In this document: positions 17,448-25,210 of the stretch, piece after piece | How the letters are laid out: each line of letters starts with the position of its first letter | Numbering within the stretch: position 1 is the stretch's first letter | Virus record (IMG/VR): IMGVR_UViG_3300021963_000345 | Location: 1 to 36,461 of that record | DNA from: a virus | Direction: 5' to 3' (one strand) | DNA length: 36,461 nucleotides | Notes under the pieces: generated by a model | Databases searched by the model: none | Told to the model about the DNA's origin: nothing | Seen by the model: only the letters and a program-made list of their open reading frames with translations | Made by a program: the position numbers and the translations under genes

Positions 17448-18221
17448 ATGGCTAAAAACGACTTAGCAACCAAGGACTCATCCACTGCAATCGCAATGGT
17501 GAGTAATTTTGAGCAAGATGCGGCATCAAGCTTTGCCGGCATGGGCCAGGAAGACTTTGCGCTTCCGTTTCTGAAACTGCTCACCAACACTTCCCCCGAA
17601 GTAGGTGAGATTGAGGGTGCCTTACCTGGCATGATCTACAACTCTGTCACAGGCGAGTTGTATGACGGCAAGAAGGGCATCACCGTGGTCCCTTGCGCTT
17701 ATGTACGTCAGTACATTGAGTGGGCTCCACGTGGCAGTGGTAGCAGTGGTGCACCTATCCATATCTATCCTGCAACGAGCGACGTCTTGACAAAGACGCA
17801 CCGCGATCCAAGCGACAACAAAGAGTACTTGGACAACGGCAACTACATCGAGAATACCGCCAATCACTATGTGATGGTGATTGATTCTGCGGGCGTCCCA
17901 AGCCCTGCATTGATTGTGATGAAGTCCACGCAACTCAAAAAGTCGCGCAAGTGGAACAGCATGATGCAGTCGGTCAAGATGCAGGGAGCGAACGGCATGT
18001 TCACGCCTCCTATGTACAGCCAGATGTACCGTCTAAGTACAGTTGGTGAATCAAACGACAAGGGTAAGTGGTTCGGTTGGGAGATTGAGCGTATTGGCCA
18101 AGTGGACAAAGACGACATTTATCTGAGTGCAAAAGCTTTCTCGACTCAGGTGAGCGTTGGCGACGTCAAGGTCAAGCATGAAGGTGATGCTGAAGCCTCA
18201 GGAAACAAAGCGCCATTCTGA
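17448..18221 (+). CDS. Replication-region protein, candidate ssDNA-binding protein
   Basis: 257 residues. The central part is beta-rich with aromatic residues (ITVVPCAYVRQYIEWAPRG, GKWFGWEIERIGQ). The C-terminus is short and acidic and ends in APF, reminiscent of the C-terminal tips with which SSB proteins recruit replication partners. The gene precedes primase, helicase and polymerase. An SSB role is inference only; no clear OB-fold signature can be proven by eye. Confidence 0.5.
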   Translation: MAKNDLATKDSSTAIAMVSNFEQDAASSFAGMGQEDFALPFLKLLTNTSPEVGEIEGALPGMIYNSVTGELYDGKKGITVVPCAYVRQYIEWAPRGSGSSGAPIHIYPATSDVLTKTHRDPSDNKEYLDNGNYIENTANHYVMVIDSAGVPSPALIVMKSTQLKKSRKWNSMMQSVKMQGANGMFTPPMYSQMYRLSTVGESNDKGKWFGWEIERIGQVDKDDIYLSAKAFSTQVSVGDVKVKHEGDAEASGNKAPF

Positions 18222-18314
18222 AATTCGGGGCCAAAAGCGGATGCTGCGTGACTCTGAAGTGAAGCGCATAGTAAGCAGTGCAGCGAGTAGGCCCCACCTA
18301 CCCGAGAAAGCAGA
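18222..18314 (+). other. Spacer with inverted repeats and a possible 25-residue frame
   Basis: The 93-base gap has an outer inverted repeat (GGGGCC 18227-18232, GGCCCC 18290-18295) and inner pairings (GCTGC 18243-18247 with GCAGC 18280-18284; TGCG 18245-18248 with CGCA 18265-18268, alternative to the first). It also holds a frame at 18241-18318 whose stop overlaps the primase start as ATGA. Either a folded mRNA segment or a leader peptide would fit; no strong ribosome site precedes the frame. Confidence 0.4.
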
Positions 18315-19844
18315 ATGACCGACATCACACGGTTCAAGGCCATATTCTCTGGACTAGATATTGCCTATGGAACATACAAAATTGAAGGATCGCGCGGGGA
18401 TGGCAAACAGGCAGGAAAAGCAGTTGTTGTCCGCAAACCTCCCACCGACGATCTCTGGGAAAAACATCTCACAGGCGTTGAGCCAAGTCTTGGAATTATC
18501 CCAATCAGGGCGGATAACTCCTGCATCTGGGGCTGTATTGATATTGACCAGTATCCATTGGATCATGCTGGCCTAGTCAAGAAAATAAAAAGCCTGGAGT
18601 TACCTCTTGTTGTTTGTCGCAGCAAGTCTGGTGGCGCGCATGTCTTCTTGTTCACCAAGGAGCCTATTGTTGCCGCACGCATGCAAGAGTACTTGAAGGC
18701 TTCTGCCGCATTGCTGGGAGAAGCTGGGCGAGAAATCTTTCCGAAACAAGCTGAAATACTTGTGGACCGTGGCGACACGGGCAACTTCCTTAACCTGCCG
18801 TATTTCGGTGGCGACCAGACCATGCGCTACGGCATCAAGGAAGATGGCAGTGCCGCTACCTTGGAAGAGTTCTATGAGATGGTCGAGGCCAACATACAAG
18901 GCACTGACCTGGTTGTGCCGCAACCCCCAAAGAAGGCCGAGCAAGTCATCCCAGACGGCCCTCCGTGTCTTCAAGCCCTTTGCACGCAAGGCATCCCTGA
19001 AGGCGGGCGAAACAACACCTTGTTCAACGTGGGAATCTATCTTAAGAAGATTCACCCTGTGAATTGGGAGAACCCGCTCATTGAACACAACTTCAAGTAC
19101 GTCCATCCTCCGCTGCCAAACAACGAAGTACAGATACTGGTCAAGCAACTCAACAAGAAAGACTACCGGTACAAGTGCAAGGACGCACCGCTTAATTCTT
19201 TTTGCAACTCTGGACTTTGCAGGACTCGCAAACACGGGGTCGGGGCCAACGGACCTGATGCACCACAGCTGTCTTCTTTGTCAAAGTACAACTCCGAGCC
19301 ACCACTATGGTTCTTGGATATCAATGGCAAGCGCATCGAGCTCGATACCGATCACCTCTACAACCAAAACATGTTTCAAAAGGCTTGCGTAGACAAGATC
19401 AACGTCTTGCCTCCCACGTTGCGCAAACAAGATTGGGAGCAGATGCTCAACGCGTTGCTCAAGGAAATGGTCGAGTCAGAGCAGATACAAGAGGCCACTG
19501 ACGACACAAGTATCACAGGGCGCTTTGTGGACTTGTTAGAGGAGTTCTGTACCCACTTGCAACAGGCCATGGACCGCGATGAGATTTTGCTTGGCCGCCC
19601 ATGGACAGATGAAGAAGAGGCGAAGACCTATTTCCGCATGAAGGATTTGGAAGCGCATTTAAAGCGCAACAACTTTGTGGGCCTGACTGCACCAAAGATG
19701 GCACAACGATTACGAGACCTGGGTGGAGAACCCATTCCACTGTTTCTCAAAGGCCGCGCAACACGGTGCTGGAGACTGCCAGGATTCAAGAAGCAAGACG
19801 CACCTTTTAACACCCCTGAACAAAAGAAACGGAGCCCATTTTGA
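18315..19844 (+). CDS. Archaeo-eukaryotic-type (AEP) DNA primase
   Basis: 509 residues. The catalytic region shows GCIDIDQY (Asp76, Asp78), SKSGGAHVFLF (Ser105, His109) and ILVDRGDTGNFLNLPYF, the hDhD, sxH and third motifs of AEP primases. A PriCT-like segment follows (GIPEGGRNNTLFNVGIYLKK). Cysteines near residues 289-303 may bind zinc. The C-terminal 150 residues are helical. It would make primers for the PolA encoded downstream. Start ATG 18315 overlaps the stop of a possible leader peptide. Confidence 0.82.
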   Translation: MTDITRFKAIFSGLDIAYGTYKIEGSRGDGKQAGKAVVVRKPPTDDLWEKHLTGVEPSLGIIPIRADNSCIWGCIDIDQYPLDHAGLVKKIKSLELPLVVCRSKSGGAHVFLFTKEPIVAARMQEYLKASAALLGEAGREIFPKQAEILVDRGDTGNFLNLPYFGGDQTMRYGIKEDGSAATLEEFYEMVEANIQGTDLVVPQPPKKAEQVIPDGPPCLQALCTQGIPEGGRNNTLFNVGIYLKKIHPVNWENPLIEHNFKYVHPPLPNNEVQILVKQLNKKDYRYKCKDAPLNSFCNSGLCRTRKHGVGANGPDAPQLSSLSKYNSEPPLWFLDINGKRIELDTDHLYNQNMFQKACVDKINVLPPTLRKQDWEQMLNALLKEMVESEQIQEATDDTSITGRFVDLLEEFCTHLQQAMDRDEILLGRPWTDEEEAKTYFRMKDLEAHLKRNNFVGLTAPKMAQRLRDLGGEPIPLFLKGRATRCWRLPGFKKQDAPFNTPEQKKRSPF

Positions 19845-20113
19845 ATGATGAAGAACGCCCATTGAAGATGGATAACTTTGAAGATTGCTTCATAGGCACT
19901 TGCTGCACATGGCACGGCAACCAAAGAGTAGAGCGGCTGATATACAGCGGCGACAAGATGGTGGACAAGCTTACAACAGACGACAGCATGGACATAAATG
20001 ACGCCTTGGAGTACATCGAGTTCAATATCGAAGGTGCCTACGTAGGCCCGCACACTCCGATCATCTTGTGGGAATGCACGCTGGAAGATATCGAGGAACG
20101 TTATGGAGATTAG
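19841..20113 (+). CDS. Small acidic phage protein
   Basis: 90 residues from TTG 19841, which overlaps the primase stop and has GGAG six bases upstream; ATG 19868 is an alternative start. It is acidic, with a cysteine pair (FIGTCC) and the C-terminal pattern IILWECTLEDIEERYG. Placed between primase and helicase, so it is probably part of the replication operon. Family not recognised. Confidence 0.6.
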   Translation: MNDEERPLKMDNFEDCFIGTCCTWHGNQRVERLIYSGDKMVDKLTTDDSMDINDALEYIEFNIEGAYVGPHTPIILWECTLEDIEERYGD

Positions 20114-21605
20114 AAAAATCTTCGGCCCTCCAGGCTCTGGCAAGACAACGTTCTTACTGAACATCGTTGAGCAGGAACTGGGAGACGGCGTTCCATCTTT
20201 GAACATTGGCTACTTTTCTTTCACTAGAAAGGCTGCCAACGAAGCACGGGACCGCGCCATCACCAAGTTCCCTAACCTCAACCCGGACCTTGACTTCCCC
20301 TGGTTTCGCACACTTCACAGTCTGGCCTACCGCTGTCTTGGCATCGGCACAAAAGACATGATGTCGCCAGAAGACTACAAGGCCTTTGCCAAAGAGGCAG
20401 GCATTGAGCTCTCCATTGAGAACGGTGACGAGGACTTCATGGTGAAGGTGGACAACCCAATCCTGAACGAGATCAACATCGCACGGATCAAGGGCCTGGA
20501 CCTGCGCACCCACTACAACCAAAGCAGCATGGACATTGAGTGGTTCCACTTTGAGTTTGTGGAACGCGCTTACCGGCACTACAAGCAAAGCCATGCGCTC
20601 TTGGACTTCACTGACCTGCTCGAGCAGATCGTGCATCAGCCAGAGAGATTGCCAAAGTTGGATGCGCTGATCATTGACGAGGCACAAGACCTCTCCCGCT
20701 TGCAATGGGACCTGGTGACAGAGTTGGCCAAGAGGTCTAAGCGTTCTTTTTTAGCCGGGGATGATGACCAGGCCGTCTACAACTGGGCAGGGGCCGACGT
20801 CGATAGTTTTCTAAACTTTAGCGGCGCAATCACCATCCTCGATCAATCCTATCGCGTGCCTGCCAAAATCCACGCGATCGCAAACACAATTGTGCACCGC
20901 ATCAAAAAGCGCCAGCCAAAGGTTTGGAAAGCTCGCGCTGAAGAGGGGCACATCCATTACTACAACGACTTCTCGCATGTGGACATTACCCATGGCAACT
21001 GGCTAATTCTTGCCAGTACCAACTACATGCTCTCTGAGATGCACACGTGGATCAAGAGCCAGGGCCTGCTGTTCGAGCGCCACGGACAACGGAGCATTTC
21101 AGAAGGCATCCTGTCTGCCGTCCTGGGCTGGGAAAACCTAAGACGCGGCAAAGAATTGCCGTTCCCTGTTGTGAAGAACGTCTACAAGTATTTGGGCTCC
21201 GATTTCATCAAGCACGGGTACAAAGGACTACGGCTCGCGGACCCCAACGGCGCGTACAGCATGGAACGCCTGAGACAAGAACAAGGGCTCTTGGCCCCGG
21301 ACATCATCTGGCACGAGGCACTGCTCAAGATCGGTGAGGACAAACGGGACTACATCATCGCCCTCTTGCGACGCGGCACAAAGCTCACGGGCAACATCCC
21401 CATCAAGCTGTCCACGATCCACGGAGCCAAGGGCGGAGAGGCGGACAACGTGCTACTGCTCGGGGACCTCTCTACGCGCTTTGCCAAGGAATACGAGCGT
21501 AACTCGGACGACGTGAACCGATTGCTGTATGTGGGCATCACCCGCGCCAAGCAAGCATTGCATTACGTGCTTCCAAAGAATGAATTAAAGGGGTTTCGCC
21601 TGTGA
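20103..21605 (+). CDS. UvrD/Rep-like superfamily 1 DNA helicase
   Basis: 500 residues. All SF1A motifs are visible: I GPPGSGKTT (8-16), Ia TRKAANEARDR, II IIDEAQD (190-196), III GDDDQAVYNWAG (219-230), IV DQSYRV, V STIHGAKGGEADNV (437-450), VI LLYVGITRAKQ (474-484). It is shorter than cellular UvrD (about 720 residues), lacking most of the 1B/2B insertions. The 3'-5' polarity usual for this family would unwind DNA ahead of the polymerase. No DnaB-type helicase is seen in the window. The start overlaps the previous gene by 11 bases and the stop overlaps the polymerase GTG. Confidence 0.9.
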   Translation: MEIRKIFGPPGSGKTTFLLNIVEQELGDGVPSLNIGYFSFTRKAANEARDRAITKFPNLNPDLDFPWFRTLHSLAYRCLGIGTKDMMSPEDYKAFAKEAGIELSIENGDEDFMVKVDNPILNEINIARIKGLDLRTHYNQSSMDIEWFHFEFVERAYRHYKQSHALLDFTDLLEQIVHQPERLPKLDALIIDEAQDLSRLQWDLVTELAKRSKRSFLAGDDDQAVYNWAGADVDSFLNFSGAITILDQSYRVPAKIHAIANTIVHRIKKRQPKVWKARAEEGHIHYYNDFSHVDITHGNWLILASTNYMLSEMHTWIKSQGLLFERHGQRSISEGILSAVLGWENLRRGKELPFPVVKNVYKYLGSDFIKHGYKGLRLADPNGAYSMERLRQEQGLLAPDIIWHEALLKIGEDKRDYIIALLRRGTKLTGNIPIKLSTIHGAKGGEADNVLLLGDLSTRFAKEYERNSDDVNRLLYVGITRAKQALHYVLPKNELKGFRL

Positions 21606-24268
21606 AAACAATGCCTATGTTTCCGACGCTCACCGAGTGGGTGCCGCCGGAGACTTTCCCTAACCTGTCCACCGCCAAGGAGATTGCAATTGACTTGGAG
21701 ACTTGTGACCCGCATATGGAATCTTTTGGGCCGGGATGGCCCCGTAATGACGGCTTCATTGCTGGTTACGCTGTGGCTGTTGACGGTTGGAGCGGATACT
21801 ATCCTGTTGCTCACAGCGGTGGTGGCAATCTTGATAAACGTCTTGTTGAGCGGTGGGTAAAAGATGTCCTGGCTACTGACGCTGACAAGATCATGCATAA
21901 CGCGGCTTATGACTGCGGTTGGCTCAGGGCCAACGGTTTCACTATCAACGGCCGAATTTGCGACACCATGCTTGCCGCCCCGCTTCTCGACGAGAACCGC
22001 TTCTCGTACAGCCTCAATGCGCTTGGCTTCGATTACCTTAAAGAGGTCAAGTCAGAGGCCGCTCTCAAACAGGCTGCTGCCGACTTTGGCGTTCATCCCA
22101 AGAAAGAATTATGGAAGCTACCCGCCATGTACGTCGGGGAGTACGCCGAGCAAGACGCGGCGCTGACTTTGAAACTGTGGCAACACTTCAAGACCAAGAT
22201 GCGCCAAGACGAGGTCGAATCCATCTTCGACCTGGAGACAGCGGCCTTTCCCGTGCTGTTGGAGCTCACCTTGAAGGGCATCCGCTTTGACCGGGAAAGG
22301 TGCGAGAAAACTATCCACAAACTTGTCCAACGGGAGAAGGCCATCTTTGCAGAGCTCAAGTCTTTGTGTGGAGGAACTGTGGATATCTGGGCGGCCGCCA
22401 GCATTGCCCATTCGTTTGACAAGCTGGGGATTGCTTATGGCAAGACCGCCGCCGGCGCGGCAAGCTTCACAAAAGGCTTCCTCGATTCCTGTGACCATCC
22501 TGTGGCCAAGCTGATTGTTGAAGCGCGAGAGACCAACAAGACCCACAGCACGTTCTTGCAGCCTTACCTCGACTTCAGCGCCAAGACAGGAAGAGTTCAC
22601 CCGCATGTGAATCAGATGCGCAACGACGAAGGCGGCACGATCACCGGCCGTCTGTCCATGAACAGCCCCAACCTCCAGCAAGTGCCCGCTCGCCACGAGA
22701 TCATCGGGCCCATGGTGCGCTCGCTCTTTTTACCGGAAGAAGGTCAACTGTGGGCGGCCAACGACTTCTCCTCCCAAGAACCACGGCTCTTGGTGCACTA
22801 CGCCACGCTCTTGGACCTGCCCGGTGCAGAGAAGATGGCTGAGGCCTATAGGGAAAATCCCGATACCGACTTCCACCAAATGGTTGCCGATATGGCAGGG
22901 ATCAAGCGAAAGGATGCCAAGACCATCGGCCTTGGTCTTTGTATTGCGGAGGGCGAAATGGTCCTTACGGACAGCGGCCTTGTTCCAATTGAGAACGTGA
23001 CGGAAGTGCATAAAGTATGGGATGGGGTAGAATGGGTAGCACATGAAGGAGTGGTCTTCATGGGAACCAAAGAGGTCCTCACTTATGGCAATCTCACAGC
23101 AACACCGGACCATGACGTCTGGACAAACGAATCAGGGAAAATTCCTTTCCGGCTCGCAGCATCAAGACTGGATGCACTTGTTTTCACCGGAGATGCTGAA
23201 CAAGCAGTTCGGTATGTGGACGGTCATCAGCAGGGAGGTTCAGCGCGTAGGAAAGCATCAATACGCGAAGGTGCGCTGCGCTTGTGGGGCCGAGGACTGG
23301 AAGCTCTTAGACAACTTGAAGAGTGGAAAATCTACAATGTGCAAGCCCTGCACTATGCGAAAGCAGCATGCGGGGAGGGGGCACTTGATTGTGGATTCCA
23401 ACGAGATGAAATCCCTGCAAAGAAGGGCCACGGCGGCGATGCAGAGATGCCAAAATCCCAAAGACAAGGGCTGGAAACATTATGGTGGCCGTGGAATTCA
23501 ATGCGAGTTTCCCTCAGTAAAGGCGTTTGTGGAATATTTGACGTCCTTGCATCCTGCTTCAGATTGGGAGGGCATGACCATAGACCGGATCAACAACGAG
23601 GGGAACTACGCAGTCGGGAATATCCGAAAGGCTTCCTACCGAAAGAACAACCTGAACAGAAGAAATACTCGAAAGTCTATGACATCGTAAACGCGGGGCC
23701 TAGACATCGTTTTACTGTGTCCAATGTCCTGGTGTCTAACTGCTACGGTATGGGCAAGGCAAAGCTGGCCCATGAGTTGGACTTGCCTATGGAAGAGGCC
23801 AGCGAGCTAATTGGCATCTTTCACACTAAGGTGCCTTTTCTTAAAGGCACCATAAACGCGGTCATGAAACGGATTGAACACCCTGCGTCTGGTGGGTCCA
23901 TCAGGACGCTACTTGGACGCAAATGCCGCTTCCCGCTGTACGAGCCCGTACAGTGGGGCGTGAACAAGGCGCTTCCCTACGAGCAGGCCATCGTGGAATA
24001 CGGCCCAAGGATCAAGCGCGCGGCCACCTACAAGGGCCTGAACAAACTGATCCAGGGGTCAGCCGCCGACCAGACCAAGGCGGCCATGGTGGCGTTGCAC
24101 AAGGCTGGGTTTCACTTGATGCTTCAGGTTCACGACGAGATTGCCCTGAGCGTCAACACAGAGAAGGAAGCACGCGAAGCGGCCCATATCATGGCGACCG
24201 CCGTTGACCTGGAGGTTCCCTCCCGGGTGGACGTGGAGATGGGCCCAAGCTGGGGTGAAGCCAAGTAA
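21602..24268 (+). CDS. polA: Family A DNA polymerase precursor containing an intein
   Basis: 888-residue precursor; 621 residues after removal of a 267-residue intein. GTG 21602 is chosen because AAGGGG lies nine bases upstream and it overlaps the helicase stop. The N-terminal DEDDy 3'-5' exonuclease has DLE (31-33), Asp104 and Tyr181-x3-Asp185. Polymerase motif A is NDFSSQEPRLL (Asp388). Motif B/O-helix is KRKDAKTIGLGL joined to CYGMGKAKL after splicing. Motif C is QVHDEIA (His844-Asp845-Glu846, precursor numbering). There is no 5'-3' exonuclease domain. It ends the replication operon before a terminator. Confidence 0.92.
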   Translation: MKTMPMFPTLTEWVPPETFPNLSTAKEIAIDLETCDPHMESFGPGWPRNDGFIAGYAVAVDGWSGYYPVAHSGGGNLDKRLVERWVKDVLATDADKIMHNAAYDCGWLRANGFTINGRICDTMLAAPLLDENRFSYSLNALGFDYLKEVKSEAALKQAAADFGVHPKKELWKLPAMYVGEYAEQDAALTLKLWQHFKTKMRQDEVESIFDLETAAFPVLLELTLKGIRFDRERCEKTIHKLVQREKAIFAELKSLCGGTVDIWAAASIAHSFDKLGIAYGKTAAGAASFTKGFLDSCDHPVAKLIVEARETNKTHSTFLQPYLDFSAKTGRVHPHVNQMRNDEGGTITGRLSMNSPNLQQVPARHEIIGPMVRSLFLPEEGQLWAANDFSSQEPRLLVHYATLLDLPGAEKMAEAYRENPDTDFHQMVADMAGIKRKDAKTIGLGLCIAEGEMVLTDSGLVPIENVTEVHKVWDGVEWVAHEGVVFMGTKEVLTYGNLTATPDHDVWTNESGKIPFRLAASRLDALVFTGDAEQAVRYVDGHQQGGSARRKASIREGALRLWGRGLEALRQLEEWKIYNVQALHYAKAACGEGALDCGFQRDEIPAKKGHGGDAEMPKSQRQGLETLWWPWNSMRVSLSKGVCGIFDVLASCFRLGGHDHRPDQQRGELRSREYPKGFLPKEQPEQKKYSKVYDIVNAGPRHRFTVSNVLVSNCYGMGKAKLAHELDLPMEEASELIGIFHTKVPFLKGTINAVMKRIEHPASGGSIRTLLGRKCRFPLYEPVQWGVNKALPYEQAIVEYGPRIKRAATYKGLNKLIQGSAADQTKAAMVALHKAGFHLMLQVHDEIALSVNTEKEAREAAHIMATAVDLEVPSRVDVEMGPSWGEAK
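22940..23740 (+). other. Intein in DNA polymerase motif B
   Basis: 267 residues. Block A starts at Cys1 (CIAEGEMVLTDSG). Block B carries TPDH (residues 55-58; His58). Block F is VYDIVNAGPRHRFTV and block G ends VLVSN before the +1 Cys of the C-extein (CYGMGK). Splicing would restore the O-helix. The penultimate residue is Ser rather than the common His. The linker between blocks B and F, from about 23193 to 23650, is the out-of-frame shadow of an HNH endonuclease gene, with no recognisable endonuclease in the intein frame itself. All residues needed for class 1 splicing except the penultimate His are present. Confidence 0.92.
23043..23690 (+). CDS. HNH homing endonuclease nested out of frame in the intein
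   Basis: 215 residues at most, in the +1 frame relative to the polymerase. The recognisable protein begins near Met51 (base 23193): MLNKQFGMWTVISREV, then zinc-ligand-like C79-x-C81 and C100-x2-C103, HYGGRGIQCEF (146-156), and TIDRINNEGNYAVGNIR (179-195), followed by an Asn/Arg-rich tail. This is the HNH pattern of phage homing endonucleases. Possible starts are ATG 23043, ATG 23085 (AGAGG nine bases upstream, best spaced) and ATG 23193 (GGAG directly adjacent, poorly spaced). It would cut intein-less polA alleles. Its end overlaps intein block F. Confidence 0.85.
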   Translation: MKEWSSWEPKRSSLMAISQQHRTMTSGQTNQGKFLSGSQHQDWMHLFSPEMLNKQFGMWTVISREVQRVGKHQYAKVRCACGAEDWKLLDNLKSGKSTMCKPCTMRKQHAGRGHLIVDSNEMKSLQRRATAAMQRCQNPKDKGWKHYGGRGIQCEFPSVKAFVEYLTSLHPASDWEGMTIDRINNEGNYAVGNIRKASYRKNNLNRRNTRKSMTS

Positions 24269-24320
24269 AAGGTATGATTGAAGGGAAGCTTCTTGCAGTT
24301 GCTTCAGTCAGTCTCCTTTA

Positions 24321-24351
24321 TAGGCTAGGGTAACTCCTAGCCTATTTTTTT
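24321..24351 (+). terminator. Rho-independent terminator after polA
   Basis: A perfect 9-bp stem, TAGGCTAGG (24321-24329) with CCTAGCCTA (24336-24344), has a 6-base loop and is followed by seven T residues. It closes the replication operon. Confidence 0.88.
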
Positions 24352-24352
24352 G

Positions 24353-24381
24353 TTGCAAGTCTTAAAGATTTTCGATACACT
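24353..24381 (+). promoter_or_regulatory. Sigma70-like promoter for accessory operon
   Basis: TTGCAA (24353-24358), a 17-base spacer and TACACT (24376-24381), directly after the terminator. TTTTCGATAC (24369-24378), a motif shared with other control regions here, overlaps the -10. Confidence 0.6.
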
Positions 24382-24409
24382 GCAAGCCAGATCACAGAAA
24401 GGAGAGTCA

Positions 24410-24733
24410 ATGACTTTAAAGAAACCAGGAAGAAACATCCCGCCAGTACAGCGTCTTAAGCCTTGGATGTCTGTTGCCATTCGCATGGAGACCTACGCTA
24501 AGTTGAGAGAGATGAGCGAGTTCTACGGCAGGGGAATGGGGGACCAGATGCAAGTCTTGGTAGACCCGGCGTTCGAGATTGCATTAAAAGCGGCCGAAGA
24601 ACGAGAGGCCATCATCGAGAGTGGCGAAACACCCCCACCAAAACCCAAGCCAAAAACCCGCCTCAAAAAAGGTAAACAGGTTGCCAAACATGTACAAGTC
24701 AAACGTCCAGTTGTCCGTAAATATTATCTTTGA
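24410..24733 (+). CDS. Small basic protein, possible ribbon-helix-helix
   Basis: 107 residues from ATG 24410 with AAGGAG upstream. The central pattern SVAIRMETYAKLREMSEFYGR resembles a ribbon-helix-helix DNA-binding core. The C-terminus is a Pro/Lys-rich basic tail (PPPKPKPKTRLKKGK). As first gene of the accessory operon it may be a regulator. The fold call is tentative. Confidence 0.6.
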   Translation: MTLKKPGRNIPPVQRLKPWMSVAIRMETYAKLREMSEFYGRGMGDQMQVLVDPAFEIALKAAEEREAIIESGETPPPKPKPKTRLKKGKQVAKHVQVKRPVVRKYYL

Positions 24734-24938
24734 TATGTTGCCTCCTATGGAGGTTGACGGCTCATGGCTCCCGGAGCAAGTGGAGATCAAGTCCATCTAT
24801 TTGGATGCGAATTCTGTTCGCAGCAAGAGTGGTCGTGGGCGAATAGACATCACACGTGCATTCAGTCAAGATGAGCTCATAAACTTTGAAGACGAGATTG
24901 CCAGTCGGCAATATCAATTGCCTTTTGAGGAAAACTAA
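24690..24938 (+). CDS. Hypothetical phage protein
   Basis: 82 residues from ATG 24690, overlapping the previous gene by 44 bases. It contains IKSIYLDANSVRSKSGRGRIDIT and an acidic C-terminus (LPFEEN). A longer in-frame version begins at 24621 but lies deeper in the upstream gene. No family recognised. Confidence 0.55.
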   Translation: MYKSNVQLSVNIIFDMLPPMEVDGSWLPEQVEIKSIYLDANSVRSKSGRGRIDITRAFSQDELINFEDEIASRQYQLPFEEN

Positions 24939-24940
24939 AA

Positions 24941-25210
24941 ATGATTGTTAACAGACTAATGCATGTGTCTCAGATGACACGTGACAAGGACCTGTCAGCC
25001 CTGCTGAAAGAAGCAGCGGATTTGATAGATAACTTGCAGACATGGAAGATACGTTGGGCTGAAAGAGACTTGGCTTATCAGCATCTGTATGACGAGTACA
25101 GACTGGCTTGTGCGCAACTCAACCCTGAACAGATCGATTCCATCGGCACAATGGTCAAGTATAAAAGGATGCACGAGGAATTAATGAAACAAGAGGAGAA
25201 TAAGTCATGA
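24941..25210 (+). CDS. Hypothetical helical phage protein
   Basis: 89 residues, helical and charged, with a heptad-like stretch near LSALLKEAADLIDNLQTW. It starts three bases after the previous gene and its stop overlaps the next start (ATGA at 25207). Such coiled-coil proteins are common in phage accessory operons; role unknown. Confidence 0.6.
   Translation: MIVNRLMHVSQMTRDKDLSALLKEAADLIDNLQTWKIRWAERDLAYQHLYDEYRLACAQLNPEQIDSIGTMVKYKRMHEELMKQEENKS

Larger units (their letters stand above)
24269..24409 (+). other. Operon boundary between polymerase and accessory genes
   Basis: This 141-base gap contains a terminator, then a promoter and a short leader with the AAGGAG ribosome site for the next gene. 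No further gene is seen. Confidence 0.6.

Noticed and set aside
22940-23740. Sequencing frameshift as explanation for the out-of-frame HNH
   Set aside because: Both flanking intein blocks and the polymerase are in one frame with no stop; a single indel would break the polymerase, and two compensating errors would be needed at the HNH edges. Not excluded without reads, but not favoured.
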